From positions 31,333 to 95,332 of the forward strand of contig JAGZJH010000002.1 of NCBI GenBank assembly GCA_018365815.1: a stretch of 64,000 nt of DNA. Direction: 5' to 3'. Under the pieces are notes generated by a model. The model did not search any database. It was not told the origin of the DNA and was given only the letters and a program-made list of their open reading frames with translations. Below are positions 35,903 to 44,203 of the stretch, in pieces. The DNA is from Erysipelotrichaceae bacterium. Its GTDB lineage: Bacteria > Bacillota_I > Bacilli_A > Erysipelotrichales > Coprobacillaceae. Position 1 is the stretch's first letter. Every line of letters starts with the position of its first letter. Made by a program: the position numbers and the translations under genes.

Positions 35903-36403
35903 ATGGAAATCATAATTAGACCAATAAAACAAGAGGACGCTTATGCTATTTGGCAAATGCGACATATGGAGGGTGTGTTTGAAAATTTATTGGCGTTGCC
36001 TAGTGAACGTTTGCAAAAAAATATAGATTTTGTGAATTCATTAGGGGAAAATGATCATCATTTAGTGGCTTGTGTGAATGATCAAGTCATTGGTGAAATT
36101 TCATTAACGAAGTCTAATCAGCCACGTTTAAATCATGTGGCTTATATGGCGATGATGGTGCATAAAGATTATCAAAATCAAGGAGTTGGTTCAAAGTTAA
36201 TGACGGCTATTTTAGATTTAGCCGACCAATGGTTAATGGTTAGACGAATTGAATTAGAGGTATATGAAGATAATCAAAGAGCCATTCATTTATATGAAAA
36301 ACATGGTTTTGTTGTTGAGGGGATCAAAAAACAAGCAGTAATTAAAGAGGGAAAGTTTGCAAACTTATGTGTGATGGCAAGAATTAATGATCAAACTCAC
36401 TGA
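35903..36403 (+). CDS. GNAT-family N-acetyltransferase
   Basis: A 166-residue enzyme. I use the ATG at 35903 with GGGGTGGGAG upstream, not the ATG at 35843, which precedes the promoter. The acetyl-CoA loop is MMVHKDYQNQGVGSKLM (Q-x-x-G-x-G type) at ~92, followed by RRIELEVYEDNQRAIHLYEKHGF, the C-terminal GNAT signature. Family members of this RimI/YhhY-like type modify amines of small molecules or protein N-termini; the substrate is unknown. A mutated tandem copy follows at 36511. Confidence 0.85.
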   Translation: MEIIIRPIKQEDAYAIWQMRHMEGVFENLLALPSERLQKNIDFVNSLGENDHHLVACVNDQVIGEISLTKSNQPRLNHVAYMAMMVHKDYQNQGVGSKLMTAILDLADQWLMVRRIELEVYEDNQRAIHLYEKHGFVVEGIKKQAVIKEGKFANLCVMARINDQTH

Positions 36404-36462
36404 TCAAATGGTATCGATTAGATGCCATTTTTAGTTACTGTGATTATTATCATAAATAGTTA

Positions 36463-36489
36463 GGAAAGCGTATTAGTTTTTGTTATAAT
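36463..36489 (+). promoter_or_regulatory. cre-like site and extended -10 before the broken acetyltransferase
   Basis: GGAAAGCGTATTAG followed by TGTTATAAT at 36481-36489. The stretch TAGTTTTTGTTATAATG is also found before the ROK kinase at 55092, again just after an AAAGCG core. Confidence 0.45.
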
Positions 36490-36510
36490 GATACAAAGGA
36501 GTGTGAGAAT

Positions 36511-37011
36511 ATGAGTGTGATTATCAGACCAATTCAAATAGAAGATGTAAATGCCTTACACCAAATGCGACATATGGAGGGGGGATTTGAAAATATCACC
36601 GGATTACCTACTACACGACTTCAAGAGAGTATTGATTTTATTAATTCAATGCCTAGTCATCATCACTAATTAGTAGCGTGTGTCAATAATCAAGTAGTAG
36701 GGACTGTGAGTTTAGTGTTAAATACCAGTATGCGTTGACGCCACTGTGCCACTCTTGGGATTATGGTACATAAAGATTACCAAAATCAAGGAATTGGAAC
36801 ATTACTTATAAAAGCTATACTAGAGTTAGCCGATCAGTGGTTAATGGTTAGACGAATTGAATTAGATGTGGTTGTAGATAACGAAAAAGCGATACACTTA
36901 TATCAAAAAATGGGATTTGTAATAGAAGGTAAAAGAGTACAAGCATTTATTAAAAATGGTCAGTATATAGATGAATATTTTATGGCGAGAATAAATAAGC
37001 AAGGCTGTTAA
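36511..37011 (+). pseudogene. GNAT acetyltransferase, tandem copy with two stops
   Basis: From the ATG at 36511 (GGAGTGTGAG upstream) the frame aligns with the preceding gene throughout: IIRPIQIEDVNALHQMRHME against IIRPIKQEDAYAIWQMRHME. It is interrupted by TAA at 36667-36669 (after PSHHH, before LVACVNNQ) and TGA at 36736-36738 (after TSMR, before RHCATLG). The last 82 codons from 36763, holding MVHKDYQNQGIGTLL and RRIELDVVVDNEKAIHLYQ, remain open. No frameshift is needed, so these are point mutations after a tandem duplication. Confidence 0.9.
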
Positions 37012-37252
37012 AAGGGGATAAAATCACTCAATCCCCTGATCCTTATTATTTATGAGTGTGTTGTTAACTTAGATTTAATCTAGGATTACATCAAAACTCA
37101 CCTACTTTAATGGATAAAGTGAGTAAAATTTTTGAGTATTATATCTTAGTGTGAGCAGGGTTAATCGTGCTAAAAAATAGATGCAATTAAGTTAAAATCA
37201 AATATTAGATGTAAGCACTGCATCATGATGGTTTATTATAGGAGGAAAGAAT
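37012..37252 (+). other. Intergenic region before the TelA-like gene
   Basis: No coding frame is seen. A weak hairpin AGGGGAT (37013-37019) / ATCCCCT (37031-37037) follows the broken acetyltransferase but has no T-run. The rest is AT-rich, with GGAGG just before 37253. Confidence 0.5.
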
Positions 37253-38386
37253 ATGGAAGAAAATAAAATGCCAACATTAACACTTGATCCTTTTAACGAA
37301 GCAGAGGTTCAAGAGGAAGTAAAGAAAGAAGAAGTCACACAAGAAAGTGATTTAGATGAAGCAAAACTAAGTCCGGAAGAAAAACAGTTAGTGAATGACT
37401 TTTCTGAAAAAATTGATATTACAAATTCACAAATGGTATTACAATATGGGGCTAGTGCACAAACTAAAATCTCAAATTTCTCTGAATCAACTTTAGATAA
37501 AGTCAGAACAAAAGATTTAGGGGAAGTTGGAGATATGGTATCTTCATTAGTCGGTGAGTTAAAATCATTTGATGTTGATGAACAAGAGAAAAAAGGTGTT
37601 TTTGGTTTCTTGAAAAAATCTAAAAATAAAGTTGATGAAATTAAAGCCAAATATACAAAAGTGGGTTCAAATGTTGAAAAGATTACACATACATTAGAGA
37701 AACATCAAGTGACTTTACTTAAAGATATAGCGATGTTAGATCAAATGTATGAATTAAATATGAGCAATTATAAAGAATTAACTTTATATATTTTAGCAGG
37801 GAAAAAGAAACTAGAAAAAGCAAAAAATGAGGAGTTACCTAAATTAGTGAGTATCGCTCAAGCGAGCAATTTACCGGAAGATTCACAAAAAGCCAATGAT
37901 TATGCAAGTATGGTTAATCGTTTTGAAAAGAAGCTTCATGATTTAGAGTTAACACGTATTATTGCCATTCAAATGGCCCCTCAAATTCGTTTAGTTCAAA
38001 ATAACGATACTTTGATGGCTGAAAAAATTCAATCAGTGATTGTAAATACTATTCCATTATGGAAATCTCAAATGGTATTGGCATTAGGATTACAACATTC
38101 AAAAGAAGCGATGGAAGCACAACGCAGTGTGACTGAAATGACAAATGAATTATTAAAGAAAAATGCAGATACATTAAAAATGGGAACAATTGAAACAGCT
38201 AAGGAATCTGAACGTGGTATTGTGGATATTGAAACTTTAAAACATACAAACCAATCATTAATTGAAACATTAGATGAAGTCGTTAAAATTCAAAATGAAG
38301 GACGTGAAAAACGTACACAAGCAGAAGTTGAATTAAAACGTATTGAAGGAGAATTAAAACAAAAATTACTTGATATTCGTTCATAA
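37253..38386 (+). CDS. TelA-family (toxic anion resistance) protein
   Basis: A 377-residue soluble protein, highly charged and helical throughout, without membrane segments. The features YGASAQTKISNFSESTLDKV (~62), GEVGDMVSSLVGELKSF, and QSMVLALGLQ-like WKSQMVLALGLQHSKEA (~270) are characteristic of the TelA/KlaA family. These are linked to tellurite and cell-envelope stress in Firmicutes; the biochemical activity is not established. Length (360-390) fits. It is usually found beside an XpaC-like gene; none is adjacent here. Start behind AGGAGG. Confidence 0.85.
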   Translation: MEENKMPTLTLDPFNEAEVQEEVKKEEVTQESDLDEAKLSPEEKQLVNDFSEKIDITNSQMVLQYGASAQTKISNFSESTLDKVRTKDLGEVGDMVSSLVGELKSFDVDEQEKKGVFGFLKKSKNKVDEIKAKYTKVGSNVEKITHTLEKHQVTLLKDIAMLDQMYELNMSNYKELTLYILAGKKKLEKAKNEELPKLVSIAQASNLPEDSQKANDYASMVNRFEKKLHDLELTRIIAIQMAPQIRLVQNNDTLMAEKIQSVIVNTIPLWKSQMVLALGLQHSKEAMEAQRSVTEMTNELLKKNADTLKMGTIETAKESERGIVDIETLKHTNQSLIETLDEVVKIQNEGREKRTQAEVELKRIEGELKQKLLDIRS

Positions 38387-38679
38387 AAAGTATGAAAATA
38401 GACTTTAAAAACGTAACAGTAACAAAGGGTAATGTTAAGTGTAAATTTAATACTAATAGGGTGTATTCGTTTGAGTAATCAACTTATATGTTATTACTGA
38501 TGATTCAAAAAGTCACAGTAGTTTTAAAAGACGAGGGAGTAGATTGTCAGTAAAAGTGGTTGTCGACCACTTTTTCGCTATAATTTTTAAAATTGTTGTA
38601 TTAAACTATCATTAGATGTTAATTTTAAGTTCAAAAGTTTACATTATACTAAGTAAAACAAAGAAAAGAGGTAATTCTT
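38387..38679 (+). other. Intergenic region after the TelA-like gene
   Basis: 293 bases without a coding frame. It holds a hairpin at 38553-38573 and, at 38646-38656, a TATACT-type -10 before the esterase gene. Nothing else is recognised. Confidence 0.5.
38553..38576 (+). terminator. Hairpin terminator candidate
   Basis: AAAGTGGT, loop TGTCG, ACCACTTT, then TT. It is 166 bases downstream of the TelA-like gene, so it closes a long 3' region or an unseen small transcript. Confidence 0.5.
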
Positions 38680-39939
38680 ATGGTGAAGAAATTTGATTTA
38701 ATTGCTGAAGTATTTGATTATGGAGAAAAAATAACTAAAGTTGCTATTGATATGGGGATTGATATTTTTGCAAGTACCATTGATATTCATACTTTTAGAG
38801 TCACTAATAAAAGCATTCAACCTGATGGAAAAGTTTATTTTGAAGGTGAATGTGTGATTGAAAATGTTTATGTTAGTCATTCAATTGAAGGTGATCGTTC
38901 AACTTTAGGACGTTATGTGATTTTAGAAATGAATAGCAGTCATCTTAATAAGGCAACAGATACTATTTTTTATGATCGCTATGAAGATCAAGAGGGGCAT
39001 TTTGATATTTTTAAATCTTATAATAAAGAATTAAAACTTCATTTTGAAGTAGAACAGTTAAAAGATATATTGATTAAAGAAGTGGTGTTTATGCCGCTTA
39101 CGACACAATATGAGTTTGCACGTTTAATCCGCCCTTTAGCAGATCAATTCAGTTATGAAGTGACACAAACAGGGTTAAACTATCGTCAGTATGTACCGGT
39201 GATTAAAAAGAAGAAAAATCCATTGATTATTTGGTTACATGGTTCTGGTGAGGGTGGAACGAATAATAATATTCAAATTTTAGCGAATAAAGGGGCAGTG
39301 GCTTTTGCGACGACTAAAACGCAAAAAATATTTAAAGGAGCATATGTGATAGCTCCACAATGTCCGGATAATTGGATTGTTGGAAGTAAAGATTATACTA
39401 AAGAACTTTTAACTTTAATTAAAGAAGTTGTGAGTCATCATCATGATATTGATACTAAAAAAATTATGTTAATTGGTTGTTCAGCAGGGGCAAAAATGGT
39501 ATGGAAATTAGCAAGCACAGCACCTTCATTATTTAGTTGTATTGTACCGATTTGTGGAAATGAAATAGATGATGAAGAAGCTAAAAAGTTAAAACATTTA
39601 CCAATTTGGATGGTGCATAGTCAAAATGATGAGACTGTCAGTTATCAATATAGTGTAAAAAATGTTCAAAAGTTAAAAGCACATAAGGCGAATGTCACTT
39701 TAACAAGTTACAATCGTGTCGTGCGTGAGGGAATTGAATATAATGGACATGCAGTATGGGTATATGCTTTGAATAATGAGCCGGTAAATAATGAGGGAGT
39801 ATCTTTATTTGAATGGATGGCAAGTCTTCAAAAAACTGATCCTCATCGTCATTTGAAAATTGCTTCTGTTTCAATTGGCGCAATGGCAATTGTGGGATTA
39901 GGGTTACTTAAATCAAAACATAAGAAAAATCATGATTAA
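38680..39939 (+). CDS. Tail-anchored alpha/beta-hydrolase (esterase/peptidase type)
   Basis: A 419-residue protein. Residues ~20-165 look like the Ig-like domain found before esterases of the predicted-peptidase group; ~175-395 is an alpha/beta hydrolase with LIIWLHGSGEGG, the elbow GCSAGAKM (Ser268), the acid in HSQNDE (Asp317) and the His in GHAVW (His357). A single hydrophobic helix at ~397-412 followed by a basic tail KSKHKKNHD closes the protein, with no N-terminal signal peptide. This predicts a tail anchor, with the enzyme on the cytosolic side. Relatives are usually secreted. Substrate unknown. Start behind GAGGTAATTCTT. Confidence 0.75.
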   Translation: MVKKFDLIAEVFDYGEKITKVAIDMGIDIFASTIDIHTFRVTNKSIQPDGKVYFEGECVIENVYVSHSIEGDRSTLGRYVILEMNSSHLNKATDTIFYDRYEDQEGHFDIFKSYNKELKLHFEVEQLKDILIKEVVFMPLTTQYEFARLIRPLADQFSYEVTQTGLNYRQYVPVIKKKKNPLIIWLHGSGEGGTNNNIQILANKGAVAFATTKTQKIFKGAYVIAPQCPDNWIVGSKDYTKELLTLIKEVVSHHHDIDTKKIMLIGCSAGAKMVWKLASTAPSLFSCIVPICGNEIDDEEAKKLKHLPIWMVHSQNDETVSYQYSVKNVQKLKAHKANVTLTSYNRVVREGIEYNGHAVWVYALNNEPVNNEGVSLFEWMASLQKTDPHRHLKIASVSIGAMAIVGLGLLKSKHKKNHD

Positions 39940-39951
39940 AAGCCCTTTTTG

Positions 39952-39984
39952 AACTTTTTGTGTATTGTTTAATAACAAAAAGTT
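39952..39984. repeat. Inverted repeat between esterase and proS
   Basis: AACTTTTTGT / ACAAAAAGTT, 10-bp perfect arms with a 13-base spacer, 13 bases after the esterase stop. It can act as a terminator for the esterase or an operator for proS; no T-box structure precedes proS. Confidence 0.45.
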
Positions 39985-40022
39985 TGTTAAAATAAAGAGA
40001 CAATAAAGAAGGAGTGAAAGAT

Positions 40023-41459
40023 ATGGCAAACAATAAGAAAATTGATGCAATTACTGCTATGGAAGACGATTTTGCTCAGTGGTATACTGATGTCTGTCGT
40101 AAAGCAGAATTAATGGATTATTCAGGTGTGAAAGGATTCATTATTTATCGCCCATATGGTTATGCATTATGGGAAAGAATTCAAGAATATTTAGATAAGC
40201 GATTTAAAGAAACAGGGCATGAAAATGTATATATGCCACTTGTAATCCCACAATCTTTGTTACAAAAGGAAGCTGATCATGTTGAGGGATTTGCGCCTGA
40301 ATGTGCAGTGGTGACAAAAGGGGGCTTAGCTGAATTAGAAGAACCGCTTATTGTTCGTCCGACTTCTGAAACGTTATTTTGTGAACATTATGCAAAAATA
40401 GTGAATTCATACCGTGATTTACCTAAAAAATATAATCAATGGTGTTCAGTAGTACGTTGGGAAAAAACAACACGTCCATTTTTAAGAGGATCTGAGTTTT
40501 TATGGCAAGAAGGACATACTGTTCATGCTAGTGAAGAAGAAGCAAGAAAAGAAACTATGGATATGCTTCATATTTATGATGAAATGGCTAAAAATTTGTT
40601 GGCATTACCAATGGTAACTGGTCGTAAAACTGAAAAAGAAAAATTTGCTGGTGCTAAAGAAACTTATACAATTGAGGCTTTAATGCATGATGGTAAAGCG
40701 TTACAATCAGGAACTTCACATTATTTCGGGCAAGGATTTGCTAAGGCATTTAATATTAAATTTTTAGATAAAGATAACAAACAACAGTTTGTTCACCAAA
40801 CTTCTTGGGGAGTTTCAACTCGTCTTTTAGGTGGAATTATTATGGTGCATGGTGATAATAATGGATTAGTATTACCTCCAAGAGTGGCTCCAACACAAGT
40901 CATCATTATCCCAATTATGCAACATAAAGAAGGGGTATTAGATAAAGCCAATGAAGTATGTGAAAGTTTAAAAGCAATGGGAATTAGAGCGAGTGTTGAT
41001 GCAAGTGATAAAACACCTGGATGGAAATTCAGTGAAGCAGAAATGCGTGGTATTCCTTTAAGAGTAGAATTAGGTCCTAAAGATATTGAAAAAAATCAAT
41101 GTATTTTAGTTAAACGTAATGATGGATTAAAACAAATTGTTGCTTTAGATGAAACATTTAGTCAAGTGGTGAGTGATTTATTAGACACAATTCATGATGA
41201 AATGTATGAAAAAGCATTAAAACATCGTGAAAATAATACTCATACAGTTTATAACTATGATGAATTTAAATCAGTGTTAGAAAATAAAGGTGGGTATTTA
41301 AAAGCAATGTGGTGTGGAGATGAGGCCTGTGAAGTACAAATTAAAGAAGAAACAGGAGCAACTACACGTTGTATTGTCGAAACTGATCACCATAGTGATA
41401 CTTGCGTATGTTGTGGAAAACCTGCTAAAAAAGTAGTTTATTTTGCAAAAGCATATTAG
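40023..41459 (+). CDS. proS: Prolyl-tRNA synthetase, archaeal/eukaryotic type (ProS type 3)
   Basis: A 478-residue class II synthetase that charges tRNA-Pro. Motif 2 is WCSVVRWEKTTRPFLRGSEF, EFLWQEGHTVHA follows, and motif 3 is near TRLLGGIIMVHGDNNGL; the anticodon domain follows (~290-390) and the C-terminal zinc-type domain has CGDEAC and CVCCGKPAKK. This form lacks the editing insert of the long bacterial ProRS. I take the ATG at 40023, 8 bases after AAGGAG; a GTG at 40014 overlaps that site. Confidence 0.96.
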   Translation: MANNKKIDAITAMEDDFAQWYTDVCRKAELMDYSGVKGFIIYRPYGYALWERIQEYLDKRFKETGHENVYMPLVIPQSLLQKEADHVEGFAPECAVVTKGGLAELEEPLIVRPTSETLFCEHYAKIVNSYRDLPKKYNQWCSVVRWEKTTRPFLRGSEFLWQEGHTVHASEEEARKETMDMLHIYDEMAKNLLALPMVTGRKTEKEKFAGAKETYTIEALMHDGKALQSGTSHYFGQGFAKAFNIKFLDKDNKQQFVHQTSWGVSTRLLGGIIMVHGDNNGLVLPPRVAPTQVIIIPIMQHKEGVLDKANEVCESLKAMGIRASVDASDKTPGWKFSEAEMRGIPLRVELGPKDIEKNQCILVKRNDGLKQIVALDETFSQVVSDLLDTIHDEMYEKALKHRENNTHTVYNYDEFKSVLENKGGYLKAMWCGDEACEVQIKEETGATTRCIVETDHHSDTCVCCGKPAKKVVYFAKAY

Positions 41460-41464
41460 AAAAT

Positions 41465-41490
41465 AGCGATGGGGTTTCCCATCGCTTTAT
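41465..41490 (+). terminator. Terminator after proS
   Basis: AGCGATGGG, loop GTTT, CCCATCGCT, then TTATT. Confidence 0.85.
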
Positions 41491-41604
41491 TAAATTAAAA
41501 GAAAGGAGTAAGCCAAGTATATATTTTATAAAAATTACTTATTCAAGTTTTTATACAAATACTTTGTTAAGTTGAGGATTTTATAAAATTTTGGCGATAT
41601 AAAA

Positions 41605-42339
41605 ATGCAATACATGACAAGAGAAGAACGTTTATTAAAAGTAAGTTCTATAAAAAATATTCGTGATTTAGGAGGCTATGAAACACAAGAAGGCTACTTC
41701 ACAAAAGCCCATAAGTATATTAGAAGTGCAACACCGGCTAAACTTACACAAGAGGATTTAGATTATATTAAAAATTATGGTGTCAAAGTAAGTATTGATT
41801 TAAGAGGCGCTTATGAAGTTTCAATGGCACCTAGTGTTTTTGAAGATGATGAAGATGTAAAGTATATTCATATTGATTTATTTAACGATCCAAATTCAAA
41901 TTTAGTCCCTAGTCAAATGACTGATTTTAAAGATATGGGGGATTTGTATATATTAATGTTGGATCATTTACAAGCACAAATTTATAAAGTCTTTAAAGTA
42001 TTTTTAGATTATCCTTATGATGGTATTTTATTTCACTGTTCTGCCGGAAAAGATCGTACCGGTGTAATTAGTGCTTTATTATTAGATTTAGCGGGGTGTC
42101 ATGAGTATGATATTGTAAAGGATTATTCTGAATCTTATGAAAACAACCAAGAGATTTATGAGGAGTTGTTAAAATTAGCCCCAAGTGAAGATCAAAAATA
42201 TTTATTGTCACAGCCGCTTTATATGATGAAAATGTTGAATCATTTAAGAGAAAATTATGGAAGTGCTAAAAATTATTTAATTGAGATTGGATTTAGTGAA
42301 GAAGAAGTGGAAGAATTGAAGAATATTATCATTTTTTAG
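41605..42339 (+). CDS. Tyrosine/dual-specificity protein phosphatase (Y_phosphatase3 type)
   Basis: A 244-residue cysteine phosphatase. The active-site loop HCSAGKDRTGV (Cys ~150) matches CX5R; IRDLGGYET near residue 18 and SIDLRGAYEV (~70) are the family's other conserved parts. Likely a protein-tyrosine or phosphoinositide phosphatase of the LipA/Mptp-like group; no signal peptide. The ribosome site is poor: no Shine-Dalgarno lies directly before 41605 or the alternative ATG at 41614, while AAAGGAG at ~41500 is too far upstream. Confidence 0.85.
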   Translation: MQYMTREERLLKVSSIKNIRDLGGYETQEGYFTKAHKYIRSATPAKLTQEDLDYIKNYGVKVSIDLRGAYEVSMAPSVFEDDEDVKYIHIDLFNDPNSNLVPSQMTDFKDMGDLYILMLDHLQAQIYKVFKVFLDYPYDGILFHCSAGKDRTGVISALLLDLAGCHEYDIVKDYSESYENNQEIYEELLKLAPSEDQKYLLSQPLYMMKMLNHLRENYGSAKNYLIEIGFSEEEVEELKNIIIF

Positions 42340-42390
42340 TAGTATTTTTCTTTCTATATAAGAATATTAATATAGGAGGAAAAAATAAAT

Positions 42391-42792
42391 ATGGAAGAAC
42401 TTAAAAAAATGACATTCAAAGAAAAAGATGCCTTGCTTCGCAGTATTGTAAGAGAGTATCATAAAGCGAAGATCCAGTTGAAAGTTCTTGAAGACAAGGA
42501 GTTTTATCCAACGAATCAATACAATATGGTAGTACAAGAAAGTAAACCAAGGTACGGGGGATTAGAACATATGATTATGAATCATATTGAAAAGAAGGAA
42601 GCATTACGTTCTTTAATTGGGCTAGTTGACGATGTATTTCATTCACTGGATTTTGATGAACAACAGATTATAGAAAATGATTTTTTAAATCCGGTGCAAA
42701 GAGAATGGTGGCAACAGTTTTATTCACGTTCTACATTTTATCGTATAAAAAAGAAAGCAGTCGATGAAATGTTATATTATTTAATTAGATGA
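42391..42792 (+). CDS. Small sigma-70 region 4-like/HTH protein, function unknown
   Basis: A 133-residue soluble protein. The C-terminal part (REWWQQFYSRSTFYRIKKKA, ~103-122) has the pattern of a sigma-70 region 4 or phage RinA/ArpU-type helix-turn-helix (W...YYSRSTYYR.KK.A), preceded by LDFDEQQIIENDFLN. It therefore probably binds DNA. It starts behind AGGAGGAAAAAATAA and is followed by acpP. It could be a phage-derived regulator or a conserved small Firmicute/Mollicute protein; I cannot assign a function. Confidence 0.6.
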   Translation: MEELKKMTFKEKDALLRSIVREYHKAKIQLKVLEDKEFYPTNQYNMVVQESKPRYGGLEHMIMNHIEKKEALRSLIGLVDDVFHSLDFDEQQIIENDFLNPVQREWWQQFYSRSTFYRIKKKAVDEMLYYLIR

Positions 42793-42793
42793 T

Positions 42794-42821
42794 TTGTTTT
42801 GAACTTAAAACGTGTTATAAT
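42794..42821 (+). promoter_or_regulatory. Promoter of the acyl carrier protein gene
   Basis: TTGTTT and TATAAT are 16 bases apart, 22 bases before the start codon. Confidence 0.55.
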
Positions 42822-42843
42822 TAAAAAAAGGAGAAGTGAGAGA

Positions 42844-43065
42844 ATGAATTATTTAGAAAGTATCACAAAAGTATTAGAACCAAAATTAAAAGGAAAAACT
42901 TTAACAGAAGATTCTGTTTTTACAGAATTAGGAATTGATTCAATTGATTTAGTTGATTTGATTTTCCAAATGGAAGAAGAATTACAAATTCAATTTGAAG
43001 ATGATGAATTAACTCAAATTAAAACTGTTGGAGATTTAATTAAATTAGTTGAAGCAAAAAAATAA
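42844..43065 (+). CDS. acpP: Acyl carrier protein
   Basis: A 73-residue acidic four-helix protein. GIDSIDLVDLIFQMEEEL contains the Ser that takes 4'-phosphopantetheine (Ser ~35). It carries fatty-acid intermediates. GIDSIDLVD differs slightly from the usual GADSLDTVE of the main AcpP, so a dedicated carrier is possible. The ATG at 42844 has AAGGAG 9 bases upstream. It stands apart from any fatty-acid synthesis genes. Confidence 0.88.
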   Translation: MNYLESITKVLEPKLKGKTLTEDSVFTELGIDSIDLVDLIFQMEEELQIQFEDDELTQIKTVGDLIKLVEAKK

Positions 43066-43132
43066 TGGGATTCACCATTATTTTTTAGTATATTATTTAA
43101 ATGGCTGGAATAATATAATGGGGGTTCAAATT

Positions 43133-43477
43133 GTGGAAAAAGAAACCAAAGATTATCTTGTAACACAATTTAATATTATTATCGATTGTTATCAATCTTT
43201 AGAAACAATGAAACATGATTTGAAAGAGTTTAATACTTTTATGGCGAATGCTTTTGACTTACCGAGTTATTTTAGTGAATACTGTTTAATCCACCAAAAG
43301 TATTTACAATATTTAAAGCGATATAATTATCAAGAAGAACAATTTTCACTTTTTCAAAGAGATTTAATTAAAATATGTTTATTTGATGGATATAGTATTG
43401 AAGATATTCATGTTTTCGCATTACCTCATTTAAGTGATGATGAGATGGAAAGTTTATATCATATGTGTTACAAATAA
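43133..43477 (+). CDS. Conserved-looking protein of unknown function
   Basis: About 114 residues, predicted all-helical, without signal peptide or membrane helix, rich in Tyr, Phe and Leu (NTFMANAFDLPSYFSEYCL, YCLIHQKYLQYLKRYNY). The GTG at 43133 is preferred because GGGGG lies 8 bases upstream; an in-frame ATG at 43118 overlaps a TATAAT box. No family is recognised. It follows acpP by 67 bases and ends at a bidirectional terminator. Confidence 0.55.
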   Translation: MEKETKDYLVTQFNIIIDCYQSLETMKHDLKEFNTFMANAFDLPSYFSEYCLIHQKYLQYLKRYNYQEEQFSLFQRDLIKICLFDGYSIEDIHVFALPHLSDDEMESLYHMCYK

Positions 43478-43478
43478 A

Positions 43479-43510
43479 AAATGCTACTGTTTAGTTAGTA
43501 GCATTTTTTT
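43479..43510. terminator. Bidirectional terminator between convergent genes
   Basis: AAATGCTACT / AGTAGCATTT, 10-bp stem with T residues on the right and A residues on the left. It serves the rightward small gene and the leftward hydrogenase operon. Confidence 0.88.
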
Positions 43511-44203
43511 GACAAGTGAAACCTCAATTGTCATCATGATTACTAAATAAATTGTCCATGCAAAGACACTAATCATATCAATATTCATTCGTGCTAAGTA
43601 TAGCTGTGTTCCAATTCCTGCACGTGTTTGAATTAATACTTCGGCCATCACTCCGATTTTTAAACTTAAAGGTAAAATAGATAAAATAGCAGAAATAATA
43701 CTAGGTTTAATTAAAGGCAAGTAAACATGGAATATTGTATAACTTAAAGGCTGTGGGTATAAACAAATCACATCTTTTAAACTTTCATCAATGTTTTCAA
43801 TTCCGCTAATGACATTATGATAAACAATCGGAAAGGTCATCAAAAAGATAATAATTAATATACATAGAAATTGATCAAACCACACTAATAAAATAATAAT
43901 AAATGAAATTTGTGGGATCGTTTGAAGAAAGCTAATGATAGGTTGCATAAATTCTTTAAAAGAAGGGTTTAATCCACCAATTAATCCTAAAGTTATTCCA
44001 CTGATTAAAGCAATCACAAATCCTAAATTTGCTCTGACTAAAGTCAGTAAGATAGTTTGATAAAATTTTGAGGTGACTAAAAGGTGGAGTATTTGTTGAA
44101 ATACATCTATCGGTTGAGGCATTAATACATCTTTTGCAATGATGAGTGCAAGTAATTGCCATAATGCAAGTAATATAATAATGGAATATATTTTTTTACT
44201 CAT
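43484..44203 (-). CDS. ABC importer permease, NitT/TauT (SsuC) type
   Basis: A 239-residue membrane protein with about six helices and the inner-membrane permease loop (EAA-type) near ENIDESLKDVICLYPQP (~145). The start IYSIIILLALWQLLALII and the SFLQTIPQISFIIILLVWF segment are typical of permeases for sulfonates, taurine, nitrate or thiamine precursors. It overlaps the end of the binding-protein gene by 8 bases. No ATPase gene is next to it; it is the last gene of the hydrogenase operon and must borrow an ATPase encoded elsewhere. Confidence 0.8.
   Translation of the reverse strand: MSKKIYSIIILLALWQLLALIIAKDVLMPQPIDVFQQILHLLVTSKFYQTILLTLVRANLGFVIALISGITLGLIGGLNPSFKEFMQPIISFLQTIPQISFIIILLVWFDQFLCILIIIFLMTFPIVYHNVISGIENIDESLKDVICLYPQPLSYTIFHVYLPLIKPSIISAILSILPLSLKIGVMAEVLIQTRAGIGTQLYLARMNIDMISVFAWTIYLVIMMTIEVSLVKKMLLTKQ

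Noticed and set aside
39940..40022. T-box riboswitch before proS
   Set aside because: The space is only ~80 bases and lacks the specifier loop and antiterminator sequences; only a simple inverted repeat is present.
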